The notes beneath the pieces are model-generated. The model had not been told where the DNA came from and ran no database searches. It saw only the letters and a program-made list of their open reading frames with translations. 64,000 nucleotides of DNA from Lutraria lutraria. Taxonomy: Eukaryota; Mollusca; Bivalvia; Venerida; Mactridae. Where the stretch lies: positions 9,777,093 through 9,841,092 of the forward strand of contig OZ026843.1 in NCBI GenBank assembly GCA_964023205.1. The letters are read 5' to 3'. Positions 13,079 to 23,472 of this stretch are shown here, piece after piece; position 1 is the first letter of the stretch, and every line of letters starts with the position of its first letter. Both the position numbers and the translations under genes were made by a program.

Positions 13079-16000
13079 TTGTATATATGTTTGTAAAGAT
13101 GAGTGTCAAGTGGCATTCTTATCTGAAATGCACTTGGAATGGACATGAATAATAGAATGACTCTTTCTGATTTCGTCTTCTCTTTGTTTCATTCATTCTG
13201 TGCTTCAGGTTGCTTTAATACTCAAATTCTCCACGCATGTCTCAAAGTTATACAACTCCGTACTTTATCGTTATAAGATAATAGTTTGTACTATGCGATA
13301 CCAGAAGCAGACATGTCAATAAAATGTAGTAAATAATCCAATACAATACAGTTTTTTTGCTTTTCGGTTGTAAACTTCTACACTAAGATCTTCAATCAGT
13401 CATGGAGGTGGCGCTTTGTGCTGACCTATAGGTCACGTCACTCAAATGGGTACAGCAATCTGTTAATTAAGACACATGCAAAGGTCGTTTCATAGTTAAC
13501 ATTCGTGACCCTGTGTATGGGCGATTCACAATAGATTAAACAAATTTCAGATGTAGATATTGTGTCGGCAGGTTATGCAATACCCCTTGCAATTTAATGC
13601 ACCGTGGGTTTATAGTTACCTAGCTTATCTCAACGTACACATCAAAGGCCTAATATTGACACGCAATGCACCGAGTGATTTCTCATAAGACCGAATGAGC
13701 ATTTACTAATTGTCTCAAATTTTAAGCATACTATTCTTTTCTCCATACAGGTGTCAATACTTTTGTGAACAAACCTTATATATTAAAGGAATGACTAATT
13801 GATTTTTCAATTTAGACCCACAAGGTTACATTCTATATTATCTGAACATCTGCTTATCGTGGGCTAGTATAATCATAATATTTGTTACGTGTTGACTGTG
13901 TAAGCGATCACAGATTGAAGTGAAAGAAGAGAACTTGTTTATTAGATACATTTGTACAATAAGTTTCTTATAAAATCTAGTAGCACTTGGTTACTTGAAA
14001 TGTTTACGTCATAAACAGTCTACGAGTATATTTGATATACTGGAAATCAGTACTTTGCCCAATACAATGTTGCGACATTAAACAATGGTTAAATTTGGTA
14101 AAAACCGAGGCCACGATTCTCTGATTTTTGATAAAGAAAGTGATTTGGTGCAGACAAGAAAGTTTACGACGTTGGTTAAATTATTCTCAGCCATAGCGTG
14201 TATAGTCTTAGGCTCAGTGCCCAGCGAGTTGTCATTTAACCGTAATAATCAAGTATTCCACATGAGTCGAGTGGTACTCTGTGGAAATTTTAAATTGAGA
14301 TGTTTTTGGAAGGATACACTGGGGCTTAACAAGTAAAGATTGCCCAAGAACTGTTCCCGTATATTTGTCCTTTGTTTGGCTTTTACAATAACTCTTTTGA
14401 AGAACAAATCAGTTCGGCCATGGCGTTATTACATGTTTATGAATGTCTATACTACTCGCATAAGTACAGTTTTGGAGTTAGCATCGTCTCAAACAGCAAG
14501 GCATTTTCCGTCGTGAAGAACGATTAGAATCGGTATATTAGAATCATCGCATCAACACATTGGATTCCATCGTTATTGACAGGTCCAGTTCTTCATTGCC
14601 ATACAATTTGTGCCATGCAATACCTCCGGCTAGCGCTGAACATTATATTTCATACTAATGTTTTTTTATTGTACATAACTTAAATATATGTATATAACAG
14701 AGTCACCAAAACTTATAAAATTGACTACTATTCTGTTGTAATATCATGCGTTTATTGCAATATTTCCAGGTTTGTCCAACCAACACACTGACTGGGAGAA
14801 AATGAACCATAGAAGGTACATATTCCGTAATATTAACATTAACATGTTTGGTACAATGTTGCCTTTTCGAACACAGTTCATAGTACGTAATATGGGACGG
14901 GTATTTATAATTCATCGCCACCATATCTCTTACATCGATGTTCGTATCTTGCTACTCTCGTTCTAAAGCTCTTTCGGGACAGAGTTTGAAATATCTTTAT
15001 GTAGTATCTAATTCACCTGATAAGACTTTAGTAACGACGCTTGTACCTAAGTTTTGTGCCACTGTGGCCTCCTTATCATTTTTGAAATTGGAGTCAAAAT
15101 ACTCAGCTGTTAATAATTCAGATATTTGATTGAAGACAGTGCCGTGTTCTTATTTAAAATGACTGTAAATCAATGAATTAGTCAATACTGACAAATGCAA
15201 ATATGTTACCTATTTGGGTCCGTAATTTGACTCTAAGTGACGTCACAATAAGTCGGTTGTTCATTCGTGCATGTGGTTCGTAATAGAGTGAGCTTGTTGC
15301 ACATTAATTAGTAACGGGACATAAACGCATTGATCTTTTTACGGATAGACATAAAATAAAATGCATAAACATATTTTAATGCGAAATAACATCAAACAAT
15401 ACAATGCTAAACGACTTCAAGATATCTTAAGTACTGAATTAGATCACACAAAATGATTTTATGCCTAGTATTATCTTTCAATTAAAACATATAAAATTAA
15501 TGAGTTACAACACATTTTAATTGTTAAAGGTGCAATGTTAGTAGCTAATCTTTTCGCCTGGGGAATGATATCTTTTTTTGGAGCACACGGAGTTGTGGTA
15601 TAGAAGTAAACCAACTCACACATCTGTGTTTGTGTTTTAATCGATATATATACACGCACGGCATTAAACATTTTAAATATACTGGAATTTGTAAACAATA
15701 CACAAGATCTAATTATTAGTTATTGTAGCTAAGCCTTTCAATGGTTCGAAAATGATAGGGTGTGAATAATTGTCTTTCGAGAATATAAATCGAACGCGCT
15801 TGTCTCCGTAACAATGTGTGGACTCGCTTGATTATATGGCGCGGTTATTGAATTCTTCAAGGTGTCATTTATACTGTCAATACATTTTATAGTTTGTACA
15901 ATACGCCACATGGTCAGTTAGAAGAAGGACAGAGAATATGTATCCCTTAATGACCGACACTGTGGTCATTCATTGGAAATGTTAAGGACTCTTCCAAACA

Positions 16001-18017
16001 GTTCAACGTAGCGTTCGCATGATCTACTGACTAGACGTTGACGCTAAGGAAAGACTAATTCTAAATTGAATGGACATTAGGTTGATGTACATTAATTCTT
16101 ATGTGTTTTGCGTTGTCTTCAAGTACCCTGTCCGGGTATCAAAGTGTGTAAAATCCGACGGTACGTAAAATTACTTGACTCGCGTGATAAAGTGCACACA
16201 GACAATTTGTGTTTTGCGGTTGAGCGTTCACTGACGAACAATGTTCGCATAATGCCATGACCGATAAATTACTGTAACAAATGAGTAAATTTTGAGGTTT
16301 GGGTTTGTATTGATTTCAATTAATTGTAGTCATAATTTTGGCAGTAAGCTTCGATGGAGAGATAAATGTTTTTGCAAGTTTTGTGTACAGAATAAACGGT
16401 AAAGTTACAACAATGATAGTGATACGCTGTCAATGAAGTGTCATAGTGTACCATGATATACGGAGATAAATTCTTATCTGCTTAAATTATACGCTGTGAT
16501 TTCGAATCGGCTTGTTTTGTTTACAACGTAACAGAAAAAAATGTGAGTGCATCTTTCATGAAAGCATGGAACTGGATTTATACGTTGATACAGGTAATTT
16601 AGTTGACTCTCGTAGCTAGAGTGAAGTTCGATCCTTCAATTAAACATTTGTCCAAGATATATAGACCACTATTTTGGTCACGTTATGATTTTCCCGAATT
16701 TCTGTCTAAAAATTTATTAAGATTGCTAGTTTCTATTTTTCGTCTTTATATCACTATTTCTTTTTCTTTCTTTTTTACAATTATTTATAAAAACTACTAC
16801 ATATTCTACTTGATATATAAGAATAAATATAATAAATGAAATTGGGGGGTTAGGTCTTTTACAGCTCATGTAATTCTAAAAATGTCAGGAATGTCGAAAA
16901 CGTTTCAAAACTTTGCAAAAAATTATTTTTGCATATTCATAATTAAATTTGATATTATTTTTGTCGCGCTCGGTGGTCAGCCATTTTTTATTCTTATATG
17001 TTTAAGGGTAATGTAACAAAGTTTTTCAGAATTATTATTTTATTAATATAAAAAGGTTAGAAAAGTGTGTTATTAACTTTACTCTGCATTATGATAAATC
17101 AAACCACGAACTCGAGAAAACAAAAATCACAATATTGAGAAATCATATTTTTAAATTAATTATATATCTTAGAAATGACGACAATTTTCTAAGTAAAAAT
17201 AGAAGAATATTTTAATTTTTAGAACATACAATTAAAGCCCCATTCATTAGCACTTTGAATGTTAAAATTAAAGTAGGTCTTATTTTACCTAGAAAGATAT
17301 CTTATCTGTGAAATTGACTTTTATTTCGATAAAAACATTCCGAAATGTACTTTTTTAATCACAAAGTACATATAGAAATATAGCACAGTATTTTTTTTCA
17401 ATGATATTGCAAAAAGTAAGAAAAAGCGCCTGACAACATTTCTACGAGATGTGGCTAAAGTAAGGCATTGTGTAATATTGTTATAGAGCAAATAAAACAT
17501 ATTTCTTATATTTTACTATCATTACATAAAAAGAACGATACGCAATTGAGTTGCTGAAATCGGAAATAAAGTGTATACAATGAAATACTGTATATATAAG
17601 TGAAATAATGTTGAACTAGTAACATGGCATTAAATCCGATGTAATGAATAAATAAATTGTTCTGACCAAGTGTAACGTTTGTTATGCCGACAGTGTGGTA
17701 TTATAGTACACCAGGCCTCTTGGTGTAATATGTTGCCTGATAATCGCTTTGTTAATTTTATGACAGGTGTTCAAATTGGAAATGATTCAATTGTAGTACG
17801 TATAATCTTATTTACTTTAGTACATTGGTGGTAAATATGATTCACTAAATCTTTAACAATTGAAACATGAAGTAGTATGAAGTACTTCTTGTCGGTATCA
17901 TGGAGGTTTGTCATTCTAGTTAACGGTATAACCTCAAGTCTTATACCTGGTGGACATTTGCATAGTATTACATAATTCGGATATTTGTGGGTAATACAGT
18001 AAAAACCATGAATACCG
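13079..18017. other. Long AT-rich stretch, no gene recognised
   Basis: Open frames such as 14085-14336 (+, 83 codons), 14703-14924 (-), 14772-14966 (+), 15471-15698 (-) and 16603-16839 (+) are short and isolated, with no recognisable motif. The last has a C-terminal run of aromatic and Lys/Asn residues typical of chance translation of AT-rich DNA. No tandem array or long inverted repeat was seen by eye. Introns or distant regulatory DNA cannot be excluded. Confidence 0.55.
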
Positions 18018-18099
18018 TACCTTTCCCGGATTTGTTCAACGGTTCGGTTTTCTTAGAATTCCGGTTTTCGGTGAGTCCCGTTTTCAGGGGTTTACGGTA
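18018..18099 (-). mobile_element. Probable solo end or tiny fold-back of a pogo/Tigger-like transposon
   Basis: Read on the minus strand from 18099 the sequence starts TA, then CCGTAAACCCCTGAAAACGG, followed by GACTCACCGAAAACCGG. The piece at 45955-46000 gives a closely similar string on its minus strand (GAACCCCAGAAAACCGGACT). At the other end, TACCGTACCTTTCCCGG at 18014-18030 is a rough inverted match, so this may be a miniature element of about 82 bp flanked by TA. The ends resemble pogo/Tigger termini in style only. Confidence 0.4.
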
Positions 18100-18857
18100 T
18101 ATATATGACCTATAGGAGCATTAGTTCAAAGTAACTGAAAAATCATAGTTGACATTAGCCAGAGCGAGACGGTAGTTTAAGATGAATTTACCAAGTTTGC
18201 GTTTTAATAAATAATTTCGTCATTCAAAATGCATAACGCGATTGTATGTAGTATATCCGTATTTGTTAGCACTGTACTTGACAATGTTATAAAACCTAGA
18301 AACAATGGTATAATCAATGACTTATATAATACAAAGTCATGGTACGAAGAAGACTGACGTATATTCCAAATTATATCCATCGCCAATCAATTTCCATTAA
18401 CAATTTCGTCAAAATGACACATCGCGAAAATATATGATGCACAAAATTCAAATTTTAAGAATTCATTATTTATTACATATTTAAACTGTCATTTACACTA
18501 TGTGCATGTTAATTCGATTCATTCATAAGTAAGACAAGTGTATTAAAGGTTGTCATTTTCTTTAACCTCAATGAAAGGGGGAAGAAATCAGATACATCAC
18601 TTTAGAGTAAAATATCGCAAAAAAGTATATCCCGATGATGATAAGATATTCCCTCCGACATTCAATACGAGTATCACAAGTTGTTTTTTTGGATTCCATA
18701 TATGGGGAAACAATTTATTTACGTGCTATCTGTACTTTACCATGTGTACCTTGTCGTACCCGCAATATAAAACAACCAGCATCTGCCAACGTATGGGTGA
18801 AACTTAAATCTCATGTTTTCTTCAAATAGTTGACAATTTTAAGAAAAAACTCGGATA
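18100..18857. other. Non-repetitive AT-rich DNA, nothing recognised
   Basis: Short open frames at 18204-18386 (-), 18550-18807 (+) and 18635-18829 (+) overlap one another and show no domain or splice context. No repeats noted. Confidence 0.55.
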
Positions 18858-18859
18858 TA

Positions 18860-19662
18860 CAGTGCAACCTCTCTTCAGCAACATCCTCCCTTCGACAGCT
18901 GCATGATTTTTCCAATTGCACGATTTAACTATTAATTTAACCTCTTTAGAGCAACAACCTCTCAATAACAACACCATTATTTTGCTTCTCCAAAACGGTT
19001 TTGCTTTGGAGTGGTTGCACTGAAGTACACAATCTGTTATTTTAGTGTAGACACTGGTCTCGTGATTTAGAAGTGCATTACTGAAGTAGGTTTTATTTTT
19101 AATCTCATCTGTTGTATCCAAACTCAGAGTCTGGCCATATGATGTTCAGGTTAGACGACATTTTTACACGAATCATCGTTAATAAACTACATCGGATACT
19201 AAAATGAAAAAGAGAGGGTGCACTTTAATATTGCTCTTTTGTTAGAAAGTATAGAATTACGAATTAATCATTATGAGTGAAGAAAATATACCTTTACACT
19301 CGTACCCATTTACCTAATATCGTGTAGCCAATAAATTTTTTCATATTATGATACCAAAATTGCCTGAATTTTGCTTCTATTAGTACAAAAAATCTCTCTT
19401 ACCAAATGCACCCTTTTTATGAATACATTGTACATGTATATACAAAACGAATTTCTTAAACAAATGTTGTCAAATTTTAATTTGTCGAGTGTAATCTCTT
19501 CAAAGCAACACCCTTTGGGAGTGGCAAAATTATGTTGTTGTTGAGAGGTTGTTGTTCTAGAGAGGTTAAATTTATAATTAAATCGTGCAGTGGGAAGAAA
19601 TCATGATTTTGCTGAAGGGATGATGTTGTTCAAGAATGGGCCGCTTTAGAGAGGTTGCACTG
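18860..19662. mobile_element. Pogo/Tigger-like non-autonomous DNA transposon with TA target duplication
   Basis: The element starts CAGTGCAACCTCTC at 18860 and ends GAGAGGTTGCACTG at 19662. It is flanked by TA on both sides (18858-18859 and 19663-19664). The inverted arms run about 165-190 bp and share CACGATTTAA, TTTAACCTCT and AACAACCTCTCAA blocks. Within each arm the ACCTCTC motif is itself repeated. The middle, about 19125-19490, is unrelated AT-rich DNA with no transposase frame. A CAGTG start, an ACCTCTCTAAAGCGG-type subterminus and a TA duplication fit the pogo/Tigger branch of Tc1/mariner. The copy needs a transposase supplied from elsewhere. A 99-codon minus-strand frame at 18822-19121 is just translation of the arm. 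Confidence 0.88.
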
Positions 19663-19770
19663 TACTCGTAAACCCCGTATGAATAATTAATTGGATCTAT
19701 TGACCCCATGTCTAGCCATATACAAATACATGTATACATGTTTTACTTCAGTTTTTAGAGAAATGTCATT

Positions 19771-19945
19771 TTGTGCACGGACCACGGTGTACATAAGCGT
19801 TATACGTGCACGGACCATAGTGTACATGATCATTATACGTGCACGGGCCATGGTGTACATAAGCGTTACTAAGTATACGTGCACGGACTATGGTGTATAT
19901 AACCATTATAAGTACACGGGCCATGGCATACATAATACAGACATC
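19771..19945. repeat. Five-copy 33-bp minisatellite
   Basis: Units start at GTGCACGG (19773, 19806, 19839, 19879) and GTACACGG (19912). Spacing is 33 bp except for one 40-bp step that holds a 7-bp insertion. Each unit has a GTGCAC palindrome and a CCATGG-like core (GGCCATGGTGTACAT). It is unrelated in sequence to the 33-bp satellite at the window start. The reading frames here on both strands are repeat translations. Confidence 0.9.
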
Positions 19946-20658
19946 ATCTGCAGATGATTTTACTCGCTCTGTGAACATCCATTTTATTTTCAATTTAAAA
20001 CATATAATTAAGTCACTTGTTAAAGAAAACCATCTGGATTCTGTCACAATACAGGACTGTATGATATCATTGCCTGAAGGCTTTGGTAAGGGTTAAGAGG
20101 AAGAAATCTATACAATTATTTGAACCGCTTCATGCAGAGTCACAAATTGTTCACAATCGGAACAATATGTCATTTAATACAATTGTTGAACCAGTAATTT
20201 GATAGTGTGGTGTTAGTGGTTGAAACTGACACAGTTCGCGAATTGACTGGACAGTTTGAACGTGGAATGTCCATCTATATTGTTATACTGATCAGCTGAA
20301 GACCTTAAAATAATAAAGACAACATTAGTTCTATTGTAGAAATAAACATAGTTTGAATAAATCAGCATTAGTTTTGTAAATATGTAGACCGCTGATCCGC
20401 CTTATTGTTTATTTATATAATAATGTTTCTTATTTATTTTATATCAATTACAATCATTTAAATATTTTGTAGACTTTGAAACATATATTAAGACGCGACC
20501 CGTGGGAAGTATGTAATGCTAGGCACGTTAATTTTAAATTTGGCAATAGAAAGTAATTTCGAATGTTGAATGAGTCGAGGAGATTGATAAGGTAACCTTT
20601 AGCAACCTTTGCACAGAACATTATTCTATCAATTAAGTAAATTAGTAAGTTCAAGTAC
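19946..20658. other. AT-rich spacer, nothing recognised
   Basis: No recognisable gene, tandem repeat or transposon end was seen. The minus-strand frame at 20454-20741 runs into the following SINE and is partly its antisense translation. Confidence 0.55.
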
Positions 20659-20885
20659 CCACCTCCATGGTCGAGTGACTTCAAATCACTGTAGCCTCTC
20701 ACTGATAGAGAGTCATGGGTTCGAACCAAGCTACCGACCATGTCTCTTAATGCAAAAATGTAGACAGTAGCTCACAGAGGATGGGAGTCTAGTACTGGTT
20801 CTTCCCAGGAACGATGATTAGGTGTACTGTCCGGCTCGTATGACCGTGACTGTTGAAAAGGGGCGTAAAATTCAAACGAATATAG
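20659..20885 (+). mobile_element. tRNA-derived SINE with a deleted A-box region
   Basis: This copy is full-length at the 3' side: B-box-like GGGTTCGAACC at about 20718-20728, then AGTACTGGTTCTTCCCAGGA and a tail of GGGGCGTAAAATTCAAACGA. Compared with the 46.6-kb copy, about 12 bases are missing between TCGAGTG and ACTTCAAATC, removing the end of the A box. Box spacing in the internal RNA polymerase III promoter is therefore altered. It is probably a dead copy, or a derived subfamily if others share the deletion. Confidence 0.88.
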
Positions 20886-21260
20886 TATGTTCAGGATTTG
20901 AATGATATAAATCCATACATACCCTCACGTGGTTCAACTAAGTTATCAAATAGACAACATTATTTTCCAGTAGACATTTATTTTCTTTCTCAGTAGGAGC
21001 CTGGTATGGTTTAACAATATAACAAGAATAGTTAGCATATGATACTTTGAAAGCCAGACTCCAAGCAATATTTCACATTGAACTAACTATCACGGTGGTT
21101 TACACTGTAATTTAGCTATCACAATGACGGATGTTCTGTCTTGTATCATCCTATTGTTTCAATACTGATCATTACGGAATCGTGTGATTCATTCTTTGAA
21201 AATATTACATCTTGAAAACAGACAGTGTCTCTGTTAGAGTTCTATCATTGTAAATAATGT
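20886..21260. other. Short AT-rich spacer, nothing recognised
   Basis: No repeat or coding signal was seen between the SINE tail and the 18-bp minisatellite. Confidence 0.55.
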
Positions 21261-21515
21261 TATCGTATTGCTGATGATGTTCTTATTGCTGACGATATTC
21301 TTATTGCTGATGATATTCTTATTGCTGATGATATTCTTATTGCTGATGATATTCTTATTGCTGATGATATTCTTATTGCTGATTATGTTCTTATTGCTGA
21401 TATTCTTATTGCTGACGATGTTCTTATTGCTGACGATGTTCTTATTGCTGACGATGTTCTTATTGCTGATTATGTTCTTATTGCTGATGATATTTATAAT
21501 GTCGATTATGTTGCA
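21261..21515. repeat. 18-bp minisatellite (TTCTTATTGCTGATGATA)
   Basis: About 13 units are in tandem. Variants are GATGATA, GACGATG and GATTATG, plus one 15-bp unit. All lengths are multiples of three, so stop-free frames arise on both strands (LLLMIF repeats on plus, ISNKNI repeats on minus). These are translations of the repeat. The right edge overlaps the last codons of a 70-codon minus-strand frame. Confidence 0.93.
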
Positions 21516-21690
21516 ATTGCTGTAATCTCGGAAGATAATCCTCAATGAAGAAAACCAAGGCCTTATCCATTTTCGTCTTCATGTAGTCGACTTCTTTCCA
21601 TGTCATTGTGAAAAAATCCAAGAATCGGGAAATAGTGTTTTTTTCTTCTTTATCTAATCCAATGCCAATTTTCTTTAAAAATGACCACAT
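21478..21690 (-). CDS. Candidate small protein of 70 residues, function unknown
   Basis: This minus-strand frame runs from ATG at 21690 to TAA at 21478. It begins MWSFLKKIGIGLDKEEKN, continues with a charged, probably helical middle (SRFLDFFTMTWKEVDYMKTK) and ends with HYKYHQQ where the coding frame enters the 18-bp minisatellite. The composition looks more like a real protein than other frames here: mixed charge, few rare residues, amphipathic spacing of hydrophobics. The sequence just upstream of the ATG is AAAGAAAA. I recognise no family and see no signal peptide or membrane segment. It could be a lone small gene, a last exon or chance. It sits between the minisatellite and an inverted-repeat pair, so it could also be part of an uncharacterised mobile element. 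Confidence 0.28.
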   Translation of the reverse strand: MWSFLKKIGIGLDKEEKNTISRFLDFFTMTWKEVDYMKTKMDKALVFFIEDYLPRLQQLQHNRHYKYHQQ

Positions 21691-21860
21691 TTTTCTTTTT
21701 TTTTCAGTCTCTTTAGTCTTAACTTAACTGACAAAAATGCAATAAACTTGTTTATTGGTATTGCGTGAAATTTTGACGTAGAATAAAAAAAAAAACATAA
21801 GCCAAAAGTAAAAAATGTTTTTTGAGATTTATGTATGAGTGATCTGCCTTTGAAATTATC

Positions 21861-22668
21861 AAAAATAAGCAAAGAAAAATCAAATTCAAGGGCAGATAAC
21901 CCAAAAACAAGACCAGAGTCTATATGACAACTGTAGCAAACTGTAGGGAGCTACTGATTTCGCTGTACTAAACATCTTCGTCGTGATTATATTGTAATTG
22001 TTTGACAGCCGTGTTACATACTTTGTACGATTCATTGATGTTGTAATAAATATGTTTACAAACTTTATAGCTGCTAAAATTCATTAATCAAACGGGTTTA
22101 ATCAATTAAAACGAAAGAACACATGTGATAATATTGAATGAACGAATCATTAGTTAGTATAAATGGATTATAAATGGACAATTACATGGGTATCATTTGA
22201 TTAACCGACTGTGTCGCACTCTATTCTTCAAAGGTCGCATCTTATTTACGCTGAATTAAATGATAATACACCGTCATCTGTTCGCAGTCAACCAGCTTTG
22301 AAATTGTTCCGGTGTTGAGCGACGTACAGATATAAATATTTGTCGAGATCTCTCTAACACTGACGTACTACCATTTACAAGTCCTGATGTCGCATTGTAG
22401 GGCTGACAAATCTTAAGGCATGGTGGTACGTGTCTGGGATGTGACTTACTGGGGCCCATATTACTTGAAATTATTTATTTGGGTTTAAGGTCGTTTTCTA
22501 CAGTTTTCACATAGACATATAGGCAGCGTAAAAACTACAAAATGGAATTTATATAAAGTCTGCATGATCATGGCATTAGATAATAGAAACATTTTAAGCG
22601 AAACAAGTTTTTGGTCTGATCTCTTTTTTGAGTTATCTGCCCTTGAATTTGATTTTTTTGCTTATTTT
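21861..22668. repeat. Inverted repeat pair, possible ~808-bp transposon
   Basis: The arm at 21861-21918 contains ATCAAATTCAAGGGCAGATA. It reappears in reverse complement at 22612-22668 with a few differences, extending through ATAAGCAAA on one side and GACCAGAG/GATCAGA on the other. Arms are about 57 bp and lie about 690 bp apart. I found no clear target duplication. The pair could be the ends of a non-autonomous DNA transposon or two separate insertions of one short repeat. AAGGGCAGATAAC-type motifs are, from memory, frequent in mollusc DNA. Confidence 0.6.
22274..22459 (-). CDS. Weak candidate open frame of 61 residues
   Basis: The frame runs from ATG at 22459 to TGA at 22274, beginning MGPSKSHPRHVPPCLK and ending STPEQFQSWLTANR. 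It lies between the two inverted arms at 21861 and 22668. The composition is protein-like and less AT-driven than its surroundings. I recognise no family, and no splice acceptor or promoter stands out. It may be a fragment of a mobile-element protein or a chance frame. Confidence 0.15.
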   Translation of the reverse strand: MGPSKSHPRHVPPCLKICQPYNATSGLVNGSTSVLERSRQIFISVRRSTPEQFQSWLTANR

Positions 22669-22698
22669 AGGTCGTAGCAAACTGTAGCGATCGTCCTT

Positions 22699-22790
22699 AG
22701 CCAGTTTTGCTGGGCTATATTCTAACCAGTACTAACTTATCCTCCCTTAAGGAACCAGAAACTTCTCCACATGTGAAGGAAACTTCACGG
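22699..22790 (-). mobile_element. SINE fragment, central domain only
   Basis: On the minus strand this gives CTTAAGGGAGGATAAGTTAG, then TACTGGTTAGAATATAGCCC. It matches 48260-48320 of the full SINE copy on the plus strand, including the CTCCACATGTGAAG block. Both the tRNA-like head and the 3' tail are missing. Confidence 0.75.
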
Positions 22791-23193
22791 ACAGGGGTTC
22801 ATATTAAATGTTTGAAAAACGGCAACATTTTGAAGTTGGTATGATATCCATTCAATCTGCATTAGGAGAGCAAGTAGCGGGAAGAATGCATTCATGGATA
22901 TAAAGAATGCTTTAAAACTCTTGACCAAATATAACAGCATGAAAAATATTTTTTTGTAAGCAATATAATCGTCTAAAGAACATGTCTGCGTTTCCGCTAT
23001 AGTGATAAATAAACAATTAATAATGACTTGTAATAAATATCTATAACTTGAGCGTCCGTTCTCAGATATGAAGTTGAATTCTGTATATCCTCTTTATAGA
23101 TTCACATTGAACTAGTGTCTCCACTCAATGTGTTAGCTGTATGGTTAAATGTTCATATCTTGTTCCGAATTTCAAGAAAGAAATTATGACCAA
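22791..23193. other. AT-rich spacer, nothing recognised
   Basis: No coding or repeat signal was seen in this interval between the SINE fragment and the inverted-repeat element at 23194. Confidence 0.55.
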
Positions 23194-23472
23194 GGTCCGT
23201 ATTCACAAAGCATCTTAAGTAACTGTTTAACTTAAGTTATATTTTTTCTTAAATTCGACTTTTTCCTTAACTCTTTTGTACTAATATAAAGGAGGAAATC
23301 ACAATAATATGATTTTATCTTCGTTCCAAAGATACCATTTATGAAAATGATCATTCATTTTCACACTTTTGATGACTGGTTTATAAACTTTTACCATGAA
23401 AAAAATTTACACTTAAGTAAAAATTTCGACTTAAGTTAAAGAAAATCTTAAGATGCATTGTGAATACGGACC
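23194..23472. mobile_element. MITE with GGTCCGTATTCACAA ends
   Basis: A 279-bp element has inverted ends GGTCCGTATTCACAAAGCAT and GGTCCGTATTCACAATGCAT (minus strand). The arms extend over about 43 bp through CTTAAG and TTTAACTTAAGT. CTTAAG palindromes recur inside the arms. No target duplication is clear: flanks are GACCAA on the left and CAGAAA on the right. There is no coding capacity. The superfamily is not assigned. Confidence 0.8.

Noticed and set aside
18822..19121. 99-codon minus-strand frame
   Set aside because: It is translation of the arm of the pogo/Tigger-like MITE.
21234..21545. Reading frames with ISNKNI or LLLMIF repeats
   Set aside because: They come from the 18-bp minisatellite, whose length is a multiple of three.
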